A DNA stretch of 47,969 nt from an uncultured Chloroflexota bacterium (GTDB taxonomy: Bacteria > Chloroflexota > UBA11872 > UBA12225): positions 1 to 47,969 of the forward strand of contig CADCTC010000167.1 of assembly GCA_902805635.1 (NCBI GenBank), in the 5' to 3' direction. The position numbers and the translations under genes were made by a program. Positions 1 to 7,326 of this stretch are shown here, in pieces (the stretch's first letter is position 1; the number at the start of each line of letters is the position of its first letter). The notes under the pieces were generated by a model. It made no database searches, was not told where the DNA came from, and saw only the letters and a list, made by a program, of their open reading frames with translations.

Positions 1-481
1 TGAAAAACCTTACCTACGAGCGTATAGAACGTCAATAAGGTGGGACTGACCGCACTCCCAGCGGTCGTGGCGTGTGACTAAAGGTGGGACTGACCGCACT
101 CCCAGCGGTCGTGGCGTGTGACTAAAGGTGGGACTGACCGCACTCCCAGCGGTCGTGGCGTGTGACTTATTGTGATCGAATGTGACCGGAGCACCGGTGG
201 GGCGCGGATTGTGTAGCCGGTTGTAGCGGGTTGTAACCGGTCCCAAAGCGAGCTCACGAGATTACGTGAAGTCCCTCCATTGAGGTTAACGGTCGAGGAG
301 CGCGCGTTTGCGGGCAAGTTTGGAGGAGGTAACGCAGAGCCAGCGCCTGAAGGCTGCAGGCCACGATCGGCGACGCCTCGTGAGCGGGTGTTCCGCCGCG
401 TTCACAGCCGGAGCAACGGGAAGCTGCCACACTCGTTCTTCTGATTGACACCCTCGGGTGGGCGTATCAGGAGAGGGGCCG
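1..481. other. Repeat-bearing intergenic region
   Basis: I see no convincing gene in this stretch. Its open frames are short and read through repeats. It contains the 44-bp tandem repeat at 37-168 and three imperfect 10-bp units at 211-240 (gtgtagccgg, ttgtagcggg, ttgtaaccgg). The stretch 241-468 shows no clear motif apart from the ribosome-binding site of the next gene. The region could be the end of an upstream transcript whose gene lies outside the window. Confidence 0.6.
37..168. repeat. Three 44-bp tandem repeats, each with a hairpin
   Basis: Three nearly identical 44-bp units start at 37, 81 and 125. Each contains the inverted repeat gaccgc / gcggtc around a 7-nt loop, so a transcript would form three successive 6-bp hairpins. 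The only visible differences are at the outer borders. No spacers separate the units, so this is not a CRISPR array. Such arrays are often unstable in copy number. The function is unknown. Confidence 0.9.
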
Positions 482-1210
482 ATGGAGCAGCGGCAACAAG
501 CGAATCCCGTGCGCTGGGAGCCGCGGTGGGTGCGGTTGGCTGATTCCCACCCACTCACGCCGGACCGTGCTCGTGTCGACGTGTTGAGCCCGGCCGATGC
601 GCGCCGTACTCGGGAACGAACCAAGGCATTGCTCGGGGTAGCTGGAACGCTCCTGGTAGCAGCAACGACGGCCGGCGTGCTCTGGAATGCGACGGGTGCG
701 GGACTGCGTGCTCTGTTCGGAACTCAGCCAGCGCACCCCACCATGGCTGTCGGGACGGGAGTTACCGGGGCCATCCAAGGCACTGCTACGGCGGCCCCGG
801 CGCGACCGGTGGGCGCGGGATTGGCGGTCGCGACGGCAACGCCCCACATCATCCCGATTGCCTCCACGACACCGGCGGCTGCAGCAGACACGCGCACGCC
901 GCTTGGCGTACCCGTCATAGAGACGACGGCCGCGGCACTTGCGTCACCCACGGCCATGGCAACGCCAGCGCCGGAGACGTCGCCGGCTGGCCAAGCGAAA
1001 GCGCTGGTCACGGCGACACCTCTGCTGCCTGGCCAGCGAACGCACGTCGTGGAGCGAGGCGACACGCTATTTTCGATAGCACGCCGGAACGGAACGACGG
1101 TCGGTGCGCTGGTCGCGGCGAACGGTTTGGGATCGCAGAACGCGCCGCTGCCGGTTGGGCAGCGTCTGCGTATCCCCGTCGTGGACGCCACGCCCGCGCC
1201 GCGGCGCTGA
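482..1210 (+). CDS. Membrane-anchored LysM-domain protein
   Basis: The predicted protein has 242 aa. A charged, presumably cytoplasmic N-terminus of about 47 residues precedes one membrane helix (about 48-68). A long Ala/Thr/Pro-rich linker follows. A single LysM domain ends the protein, recognisable by VERGDTLFSIARRNG and VGQRLRIP. LysM domains bind N-acetylglucosamine-containing polymers such as peptidoglycan, so a cell-wall-binding role outside the membrane is likely. No catalytic domain is attached. The ATG at 482 is chosen because AGGAGAG lies 6 nt upstream at 469-475; the in-frame GTG at 458 lies before that site. Confidence 0.8.
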   Translation: MEQRQQANPVRWEPRWVRLADSHPLTPDRARVDVLSPADARRTRERTKALLGVAGTLLVAATTAGVLWNATGAGLRALFGTQPAHPTMAVGTGVTGAIQGTATAAPARPVGAGLAVATATPHIIPIASTTPAAAADTRTPLGVPVIETTAAALASPTAMATPAPETSPAGQAKALVTATPLLPGQRTHVVERGDTLFSIARRNGTTVGALVAANGLGSQNAPLPVGQRLRIPVVDATPAPRR

Positions 1211-1311
1211 GGACTCTGCGGCGGGGAACCTCTACGCGGGCCGCAGCAGTGACTGGCGGCCCAGCTGCCGGTGGGCAAGCGACTAGCCGGCGACGAGACC
1301 GTGCTGGCTGA

Positions 1312-1854
1312 TCAGGTCGGAGATGCTCTCGGGGTGAATGGACAGCCGGTAGCGTTTTGGACGGCGGCGAGGCCGGCGAAGTCAACCTGGGGCGCGGTAG
1401 GGGGCATTAGTGGAGCGAGCTCGGCGAAGTAGTGCTCGAAGCCGGCGGGGCTGATGAGCTCTAGCAGGCGGGCAGGGACGTCGCCGGCATTCCAGAAGGC
1501 ATGGGGGACACCGCGCGGCTTGATCACCAGTGCGCCGGGGCCGGCGGTGAGCACCTGGTCGCCGACCTGGACGCCGACCTGTCCCTCCAGCACGAAGGAG
1601 TATTCGTCCTCATCGGCGTGTGTGTGCAAGGGTGCTGCCAGGGCGCGTGGGAGGATCGGGTGCTCGACAAGGGAGAAACGGCCGCCGGTCTGCGCTCCGT
1701 CCAGCAAGAAGCGGACGCCTAGGCCGCCAAGCCACAGCGTCTCGCCGGCGGCGGGGGCAACGACGAGCGCCTGAGCGAATGGCTGCTGCATTAGGCCCTG
1801 AGTGGAGCTGGGTGTGTCGGTGTACACGGGCGAGGTGGTGTTGGCGGTGGTCAT
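1312..1854 (-). CDS. Cupin-domain protein
   Basis: This 180-aa protein has a single cupin fold. The first metal motif is HTHADEDE, which gives H77, H79 and E84 in the HxH(x)4E spacing. The second motif contains GVPHAFWN (H118). Small cupins of this type are metal-dependent dioxygenases, isomerases or ligand-binding proteins; the substrate cannot be read here. The ATG at 1854 is preferred because GGAGAG lies just upstream. The gene diverges from a TetR regulator with two candidate operators between them, so it is probably the regulator's main target. Confidence 0.8.
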   Translation of the reverse strand: MTTANTTSPVYTDTPSSTQGLMQQPFAQALVVAPAAGETLWLGGLGVRFLLDGAQTGGRFSLVEHPILPRALAAPLHTHADEDEYSFVLEGQVGVQVGDQVLTAGPGALVIKPRGVPHAFWNAGDVPARLLELISPAGFEHYFAELAPLMPPTAPQVDFAGLAAVQNATGCPFTPRASPT

Positions 1855-1878
1855 GGTGCTCTCCAGCATTTGATTTGA

Positions 1879-1896
1879 GTGAACACGGACGTTCAC
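1879..1896. promoter_or_regulatory. Candidate TetR operator 1 (perfect inverted repeat)
   Basis: GTGAAC, six bases, then GTTCAC form a perfect dyad 24 bp upstream of the cupin start. It shares the core ACACKGAYGTTCA with the second site at 1936-1959. Two related dyads between a TetR gene and its divergent neighbour suggest autoregulation plus control of the cupin. Confidence 0.6.
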
Positions 1897-1935
1897 TGCA
1901 TGCCACAGTACCACGGTCTACGCGGAGAGTCAATG

Positions 1936-1959
1936 GTTGAATGTACACTGATGTTCAAC
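1936..1959. promoter_or_regulatory. Candidate TetR operator 2 over the tetR start region
   Basis: GTTGAA, twelve bases, then TTCAAC form a dyad that ends 4 nt before the TetR start codon. It encloses TACACT (1944-1949), a plausible -10 element for the regulator gene. Binding here would block transcription of the regulator itself. Confidence 0.55.
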
Positions 1960-1963
1960 AGAA

Positions 1964-2608
1964 ATGGCGACGCGCAAATACGAGAAGCGGGTGCGGGCGC
2001 AGGGTGAGGATGAGACGCGGCGGCGGATCACCGAGGCGGCGGTGGCGCTGCACGGGACGGTCGGGCCCGCGCGCACGACGATCAGCGCAATCGCGGAGCG
2101 GGCGGGGGTGCAGCGGCTGACGGTCTACAGGCACTTTCCCGACGAGGCGGCGATCCTTCAAGCGTGCTCGCAGCACTGGATGGCGCAGCACCCGCCGCCA
2201 GATCCGAGCGCATGGACCGGGCTGGCGCCGGGCCGGGCACGGCTGGAAGGGGCGCTGCGGGCGTTCTACGGCTACTACCGGGCAACGGGAGAGATGCTGG
2301 CGAACGTACTGCGCGATGCCGCGCTGGTGCCCGCGCTGGCGGCTCAGGCAGAAGGCTACGAACAGGCGCTGGCCGGACTGCGCGACGCGCTGGCGCAAGA
2401 CTGGTGCACGGATGGAGAGCGCCGCCTACTGGTCGCCGCTGTGATTGGGCACGGGCTGCACTTCTACACGTGGCGGTCGCTCACCCAGGAGCAGGAGCTG
2501 AGCGATGTGCAGGCGGCGCAGTTGATGGCAGAGCTGGTGGAGTGCGCCGTTGGGCTGGTCGCTCCGGGGCGGCAACCAGACGATGACAGCTATGCCAATG
2601 GGGAGTAG
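1964..2608 (+). CDS. TetR-family transcriptional regulator
   Basis: This 214-aa protein has an N-terminal TetR DNA-binding domain. The helix-turn-helix lies near residues 39-62 and carries the typical VYRHFPDEAAIL element. The C-terminal all-helical region should bind an unknown ligand and dimerise. No Shine-Dalgarno is visible at the ATG. A -10-like TACACT 14 nt upstream implies a very short leader. The gene diverges from the cupin gene, with two dyads between them. Its 3' end overlaps the convergent acetyltransferase by 19 bp. Confidence 0.88.
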   Translation: MATRKYEKRVRAQGEDETRRRITEAAVALHGTVGPARTTISAIAERAGVQRLTVYRHFPDEAAILQACSQHWMAQHPPPDPSAWTGLAPGRARLEGALRAFYGYYRATGEMLANVLRDAALVPALAAQAEGYEQALAGLRDALAQDWCTDGERRLLVAAVIGHGLHFYTWRSLTQEQELSDVQAAQLMAELVECAVGLVAPGRQPDDDSYANGE

Positions 2609-3519
2609 GTAAAGGCGTAGGTATCGATATCGGCGACGGGGCGGTAGCCGATTTGCTGGTAGATGTGGTTTGAGGTGGGGTTGGCAAGGTCGGTGAAGAG
2701 AAAGCAGTGGTGCCGCCCGGCGTCTATGAGGAGCTGGCTGAGGGCGGCGACACACGCGCTGGCGTAGCCGCGGCGGCGGTGCTCGGGTGGCGTGTAGACG
2801 AGATTGATGCGGACCCCGTGCGGGGTCCACCCGGCCGCGCCGGCCATGGAAACCGGGGCGGGTGGGTCCCCGTCCAGCCAAAGGTAGAGTGCCCGGTTCG
2901 GAGGAGCGGGTGGCTCTGATGCTCGCTCTCGTGGTGTGAGGCATTGCTCGGCGATGCGGATGTTTGTGGCAGCATCACGCGGCTCGCCGAGATCGGTGAG
3001 CAGGGACGTGATCCAGCGGATGACAGTCTCACGGTCGGCAGTGGTCGCTCGCCGGAACGAGCCGGCCACACCCGCAGGTGGCGCTACCCGGTCGAGGCGG
3101 TAGATGCGCAGTGCCAGCGTCTTGTGGACGGTGCCGCCAGACAGTGCTGCCCACGCGTGGGCAAAGGTCAGGACAACATAGGCGGGACCAGACACTCCAG
3201 GCAGGGTGGGATCAACATCGTGATAGTCGGCGGCAAGGAGCGTCATCGCTGCGGACGTGGAAGTGGGTTCGACTGTTGAGAGCACGAGATCCTGTGGTGG
3301 CGTACGGATCGCGGCCGCGATGACGTTGCCATCGTGTTCGATCGCCGCGAAGTAGGGGGGCAGCCCATCGCTCACCATGGGCGCAGAGGAGGGGCCGGGG
3401 CCATCGCGCATGCTGGCGGCAATGCCGAGGAGCACGTTGTTCTCAGCTTCAGCGCTGGAGAGGAACGACCTGGCGTGGTCCAGGAAAGCAGCGGCAGAGT
3501 CGAAGCGTTGGAGACGCAT
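2590..3519 (-). CDS. GNAT-family N-acetyltransferase
   Basis: The predicted protein has 309 aa, about twice the size of a single GNAT domain. The C-terminal part is clearly GNAT: NLVYTPPEHRRRGYA is the acetyl-CoA-binding loop, followed by the ending TSNHIYQQIGYRPV. The N-terminal half may be a degenerate second GNAT-like domain. The acceptor is unknown. The ATG at 3519 is chosen because MRLQRF begins the conserved part; a further 18 codons are open upstream to 3573. No strong Shine-Dalgarno is visible. Confidence 0.82.
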   Translation of the reverse strand: MRLQRFDSAAAFLDHARSFLSSAEAENNVLLGIAASMRDGPGPSSAPMVSDGLPPYFAAIEHDGNVIAAAIRTPPQDLVLSTVEPTSTSAAMTLLAADYHDVDPTLPGVSGPAYVVLTFAHAWAALSGGTVHKTLALRIYRLDRVAPPAGVAGSFRRATTADRETVIRWITSLLTDLGEPRDAATNIRIAEQCLTPRERASEPPAPPNRALYLWLDGDPPAPVSMAGAAGWTPHGVRINLVYTPPEHRRRGYASACVAALSQLLIDAGRHHCFLFTDLANPTSNHIYQQIGYRPVADIDTYAFTYSPLA

Positions 3520-3941
3520 GGCGGCACCAGGGTACCGCTGTCCACAGGGTTCGGCCCCCAGCTCCGGAGGCACGCGGCTTGCGACTTCTCGATGAGCGTG
3601 AAGTCACGAGACACACACAGGGCGCAGCCTCCGGTGCCGGCGGACCGGCCGGGTGGCGACATTGGGGACACGCGTGACACCGGCGCCGCGACAGAAGGAC
3701 ACATCGGCGCCGCTGTAGAGCGCACCCTAGAGGCGGTGCGAGCGGCTGCCGGCGGTCAACGGAGTGCCGGTGGCGGCAGCAACGCAGCGCGTGGAGGCAG
3801 CCATAAAGAAGGTTGCGCGGGTGGAGACGCTGCGGCTAGAGCTTCCGCAAGCAGGAGAAGTGGAGCGTGAGAGGTCACCCACGCGAATACGCCGGTGACA
3901 GCGCGGAACCACCAACCGCGCCCCGCCGCTAGCATAGACGC
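3520..3941. other. Long intergenic region without a confident gene
   Basis: These 422 bp separate a leftward acetyltransferase from a rightward racemase-like gene. I found no supported gene. A 44-codon open frame at 3764-3898 resembles the first residues of an enolase-superfamily protein (KKVARVETLRLELP) but then stops, so it may be a relic. The final 12 bp carry a -10-like hexamer for the next gene. Confidence 0.5.
3930..3941 (+). promoter_or_regulatory. -10-like element for a leaderless start
   Basis: TAGCAT at 3930-3935 lies exactly 6 nt before the GTG at 3942, and no Shine-Dalgarno is present. Transcription would therefore begin at or next to the start codon. The same spacing recurs at several other genes of the window. 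Confidence 0.5.
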
Positions 3942-4643
3942 GTGAACGACACCGTGGACCAGCTGCGATCTGAGGAAGCGGTAGTGGCGCTGATCCACGC
4001 CGTTGTCCCGGCCATGGGACCGATGCAGGAGGCGGTGTCGCGGGGGCTGCCGGGAGCGCGGGTGCTGAACCTGCTGGACGAGGGGCTGTTGAGCGAGGTG
4101 GAGCGCCGGGGCGGGCTGACGCCCGAATGCGTGGATCGGCTGGCGACGCTAGTAGGGCTGGCGAGCCAGGCAGGGGCGCAGGCGGTGCTCCTGACGTGCA
4201 ACGCGTACACGCCGGTCGTCGCGGAGGTGCAGGCGCGCTTTCCAGGGCTGCCGGTGCTGCCGGTAGATCAGGTTATGGTGGAGCAAGCGGTGGCGGGGGC
4301 GCGGCGGATTGGCGTGCTGGCGACGGTGGAGGCGGGACTGCAGCAGCAGCGGGAGTCGCTGGCCCGGGCCGCGGACGCTGCGGGCAAGCAGATCGAGGTG
4401 GTGGCGAGCCTGCACCCGGAGGCGATGGCAGCGCTGCAGGCGGGCGATGCAGAGCGGCACGACCGCATCCTGCAGGCAGCGCTACCGGTACTGGCGGCAC
4501 AGGTGGAGGTGGTGCTGCTGGCGCAGGCGAGCATGGCGCGGCTGGTTGACAAGGTGCCGGCGGGGCTGCCTGTCACGGTGCTGGCGAGCCCGCCGCTGGC
4601 GGTGGAGGCGCTGCGCGAACGACTGAGGTCGGCGAAGCGCTGA
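3942..4643 (+). CDS. Asp/Glu/hydantoin racemase-superfamily protein
   Basis: This 233-aa protein has the size and two-domain periodicity of the Asp/Glu racemase superfamily. The first catalytic cysteine is visible in LLTCNAY (C86). At the place where the second cysteine is expected (LLAQASMARL) there is none. True racemases use two cysteines as opposing acid/base residues. This protein may therefore be a one-sided lyase or isomerase-like enzyme, or inactive. The substrate is unknown. The GTG start is supported by TAGCAT 6 nt upstream. Confidence 0.72.
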   Translation: MNDTVDQLRSEEAVVALIHAVVPAMGPMQEAVSRGLPGARVLNLLDEGLLSEVERRGGLTPECVDRLATLVGLASQAGAQAVLLTCNAYTPVVAEVQARFPGLPVLPVDQVMVEQAVAGARRIGVLATVEAGLQQQRESLARAADAAGKQIEVVASLHPEAMAALQAGDAERHDRILQAALPVLAAQVEVVLLAQASMARLVDKVPAGLPVTVLASPPLAVEALRERLRSAKR

Positions 4644-4732
4644 CGGGGTCCTCACTCTTCCTGGCGGGACGGTCGGCGCGATGGCGCTGCCGCACGGAGC
4701 CAGTTGTGCATAAAGTCTGCATTGAGGATCAG

Positions 4733-5557
4733 ATGCCAACTCTCCGACTGCGAGCGGCGGTTGCGCGCCTGACGCTGCTTGGCCTGGCGGCGTGCGGGAC
4801 CGAGACAAGCGAGCCGGCGCAACGCGCGGTGCCGTCGCCGAGCTCGGCACCGGCCGCCGTGACGGCTACTCCGGCGCCGGCCGCGGACCATCCGGCACAG
4901 GTGCTGGACCTGACTAACTGGAAGGTCACGTTTCCAGTCAATGCTGCGGGCGAGACCAGCGGGCGTCCGCTGGAGATCTTGCAGCCACAGCTCGGGGTGT
5001 ATTCCAATGCGCCGTACTTCATGGTGCGCGGCAACGGCGTGCAGTTCCGCGCCCCCGTGAACGGCGTCACAACCTCGGGGTCGCGCTACCCGCGCTCCGA
5101 GCTGCGTGAGATGACCGACAACGGGACCAAGAACGCAAGCTGGTCCACCGACTCGGGCGTGCATACGATGGTGATCGAGCAGGCGATCACGGCGGTGCCG
5201 GCGGCCAAGAGACACGTGGTGGCGGGCCAGATCCACGACGGGAACGACGACGTGATCGTCATCCGCTTGGAATATCCCAAGCTGTACGTGGACCACAATA
5301 GCGTGGACGGGCCGGTTCTGACGCCGAGCTACACGCTGGGCACGCGCTTCACCGTCAAGATCGAGGCGACGGCCGGTGCGATCAGGGTTTATTACAACGG
5401 CAGCGCCACGCCTGCTGACACCTTCGCGAAGGTCGGTTCCGGCAACTACTTCAAGGCGGGCGCGTACACGCAGTCCAACTGCACGCGTGAGACGGTCTGC
5501 ACCGCCGATAACTTCGGAGAGGTGGTGATTTACCGGCTGGAGGTCAGCCACCAATAA
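4733..5557 (+). CDS. Secreted PL7-family (alginate lyase-like) lipoprotein
   Basis: This 274-aa protein begins with a lipoprotein signal (LLGLAAC, lipid-attached C21) and a short Pro/Ala linker. A polysaccharide lyase family 7 jelly-roll domain follows. The three hallmark motifs are present: RSELREM (R121-R125), QIH (Q166-H168) and YFKAGAYTQ (Y239-Y245). In PL7 enzymes the Arg, Gln, His and Tyr form the active site for beta-elimination of uronate polymers such as alginate. The His/Tyr pair supports an active enzyme. Two cysteines near 250-256 may form a disulfide. The ATG at 4733 follows a GAGG at a suitable distance. Confidence 0.88.
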   Translation: MPTLRLRAAVARLTLLGLAACGTETSEPAQRAVPSPSSAPAAVTATPAPAADHPAQVLDLTNWKVTFPVNAAGETSGRPLEILQPQLGVYSNAPYFMVRGNGVQFRAPVNGVTTSGSRYPRSELREMTDNGTKNASWSTDSGVHTMVIEQAITAVPAAKRHVVAGQIHDGNDDVIVIRLEYPKLYVDHNSVDGPVLTPSYTLGTRFTVKIEATAGAIRVYYNGSATPADTFAKVGSGNYFKAGAYTQSNCTRETVCTADNFGEVVIYRLEVSHQ

Positions 5558-5585
5558 CAGGCGGTCAACGTGGGGCAGTTCGCTG

Positions 5586-6329
5586 CTACGGCTCGTGGGA
5601 TGTGTCCAGCGCGAGCGACTGCACGTGCAGGGCCGGGCCTTCGAAGTCGAGCAGGTAGTAGGGGTAGGGGCGCTCGCAGAGGGCGCGGGCGGTGAAGTAG
5701 GTGACGCCGTTGTGGTCGGTGAGGGCGTGGCCGGCGTGGTTGTGGCCGCTGAGCACGAGCAGTCGCCTCGGAGAGCTTTCCAGGATGGCACGGATCTCGG
5801 CGTCGTTGGCGTACGGGTGGGCGTAGCCGGGGCCGTCGTGCGGCGGGTGGACGACGTAGTGCTGCACGCAGACGGTGTGGGTGACGTCGGGTGGGTTGGT
5901 GGCGAGGTGGTCGCGCATGAAGTCCAGGAGCTCATAGCTGCGGGTTGATCGCTGGGCACCTCCCTCGATGGAGTCGTCATAGAAGCTGAGCACTTCCACG
6001 TCACCGAAGCGGCTGATCCGGGGCGGCTGAGGGAACACCCGGTAGAAGGCGTCGGGGGCGGGATCGTGGTTGCCGGGGACGACGATGGTGGGGCACGGCG
6101 CGCCTGCGAAGTGATCGCGCAGGGTTTCGAGGTCGCGAAAGACGTTGGGATCTTCGTGGGTGTCGACGCAGTCGCCCGCGCAGACAAGGAGGTCCACGCC
6201 AGCGGTGGCGCAGCGTTCGAGCACCTGGTCGAGGAGCTCGAGGGCGCGGCGGCCTTCGCGCTTGGCGATGCGGGAGGTGCCGGGGACGGCGCCGCGGAAG
6301 TGCAGGTCGGTTATGAGGGCGAGGCGCAT
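5586..6329 (-). CDS. Calcineurin-like metallophosphoesterase
   Basis: The protein has 247 aa. The binuclear-metal motifs appear in order: DLH near residue 8, GDCVD, GNHD, a His in VQHYVVHP, and SGHNHAG. All metal ligands of the family are present, so it should be active on a phosphomonoester or phosphodiester; the substrate is unknown. No signal peptide is seen, so it is probably cytoplasmic. It lies 9 bp downstream of the metallo-beta-lactamase-fold gene on the same strand and is probably co-transcribed with it. Confidence 0.85.
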   Translation of the reverse strand: MRLALITDLHFRGAVPGTSRIAKREGRRALELLDQVLERCATAGVDLLVCAGDCVDTHEDPNVFRDLETLRDHFAGAPCPTIVVPGNHDPAPDAFYRVFPQPPRISRFGDVEVLSFYDDSIEGGAQRSTRSYELLDFMRDHLATNPPDVTHTVCVQHYVVHPPHDGPGYAHPYANDAEIRAILESSPRRLLVLSGHNHAGHALTDHNGVTYFTARALCERPYPYYLLDFEGPALHVQSLALDTSHEP

Positions 6330-6338
6330 GATGTTCGC

Positions 6339-7280
6339 CTACAGATTGACCACCAGGCCGTCCCAACTGGGCTGGATATTCTGTGGGGCGAGGTGGGCGA
6401 CGAGCTCTTCGTAGGGTGGGGTGCCGTTGTGGCTGAAGTGGTGGGCATGGCGCTGAGCGGTCTCGGAGAGGAGCCCCAGGCGGGCAAGCTCGTCCTGGTG
6501 CCAGGCCATCTGGCGCAGGCTCATGTGGCCCTTGCTATCGGCGCCGAGTCCCATGGTGGAGTCGATGGCGGTGGCGTCGAAGCGCCAGCCTTGCTCGCCG
6601 AGGGCACGGAGGGTGGTCCAGGCTTCCTCCGAGAAGGGGCCGGTGTCGGTGGCGTACAGGAGCGTTGGCGGGGCAGCGCGACCTTCGGCTTCGGGGCCGG
6701 CCACCTGGCGGATGGCGAAGAACATGGGCTCCATGGCCGGCTCGGCGTGGCTGGCGCCCAGGGTGCGGACCTCGTAGCTGCGTAGCGGTGTGATGGGCGG
6801 CTGCTGGCTGCCTTCTGGGAAACGGATGTCGGGTTGGGGCTCACCGCCGGTGGTGATGACAAGCTGCTGGAAGGCGCCAATGGGGTGCAGGCGGGCGTGG
6901 ATCGATTCGGCGGCGATCTCGCGGCCTTCGTGGCGGGTGATGCGGTTGATCGAGGCCCGGCTGGCGTACACATCGAGCACGGGCAGCGCGGTACCGACGA
7001 ACCCCTTGCGACGCCAGAAAAAGGTGCTCGCTTCCAGGTGGTCGGTATGGGGGTGGGTGACCAGGGTCGCCTGAACCGGAGCGAGATCCTGGCCCAGGCG
7101 GACGGCAGCGGCCACCATGTCAGGCCCAGGATCGATGAGCAGATCGTCGTTGACGAGGGCGGAGGAGCGAAAGCGCAAGTTGCGCCCGCCGCGCTGGCGG
7201 GCGGTGGTGCAGCGCTCGCAGCGGCACCAGAGGGCGGGGTAGCCTTCGGCGGCGCCGCTGCCCAGGAAGGTGAGTCTCAC
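6339..7280 (-). CDS. MBL-fold hydrolase resembling PhnP-type phosphodiesterases
   Basis: This 313-aa protein starts LTFLGSGAAEGYP. It then has a CxCxxC cluster (C19, C21, C24) and the metal motif HPHTDH (H76-H81). That order matches PhnP/cyclic-phosphate phosphodiesterases, whose cysteines bind a structural zinc. Later metal ligands are likely in GASHAEP and YATDTGPF. No phn genes are nearby, so the substrate is uncertain. The GTG at 7280 is chosen because TATCAT lies 6 nt upstream and the fold begins at once. An adjacent GTG at 7283 and a longer start at 7373 are possible. Confidence 0.78.
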   Translation of the reverse strand: MRLTFLGSGAAEGYPALWCRCERCTTARQRGGRNLRFRSSALVNDDLLIDPGPDMVAAAVRLGQDLAPVQATLVTHPHTDHLEASTFFWRRKGFVGTALPVLDVYASRASINRITRHEGREIAAESIHARLHPIGAFQQLVITTGGEPQPDIRFPEGSQQPPITPLRSYEVRTLGASHAEPAMEPMFFAIRQVAGPEAEGRAAPPTLLYATDTGPFSEEAWTTLRALGEQGWRFDATAIDSTMGLGADSKGHMSLRQMAWHQDELARLGLLSETAQRHAHHFSHNGTPPYEELVAHLAPQNIQPSWDGLVVNL

Positions 7281-7286
7281 CACGGG

Positions 7287-7320
7287 ATGATACGGCGGTA
7301 GGCTGTACTGCGCGTAGACT
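7287..7320. promoter_or_regulatory. Compact divergent pair of -10 elements
   Basis: On the minus strand TATCAT (7287-7292) lies 6 nt before the GTG at 7280. On the plus strand TAGACT (7315-7320) lies 6 nt before the GTG at 7327. Neither start has a Shine-Dalgarno. The start codons are only 46 bp apart, so each promoter's upstream region overlaps the other's core and the two genes probably compete for polymerase. Confidence 0.55.
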
Positions 7321-7326
7321 CTGCGG

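Noticed and set aside
37-168. CRISPR array
   Set aside because: The three 44-bp units are directly adjacent with no spacers, and no cas gene is present.
4652-6187. A 511-aa minus-strand frame
   Set aside because: It lies antisense to the PL7 gene and out of frame with the metallophosphoesterase; its composition (Thr/Ser/Pro, then His/Arg) is typical of GC-rich shadows.
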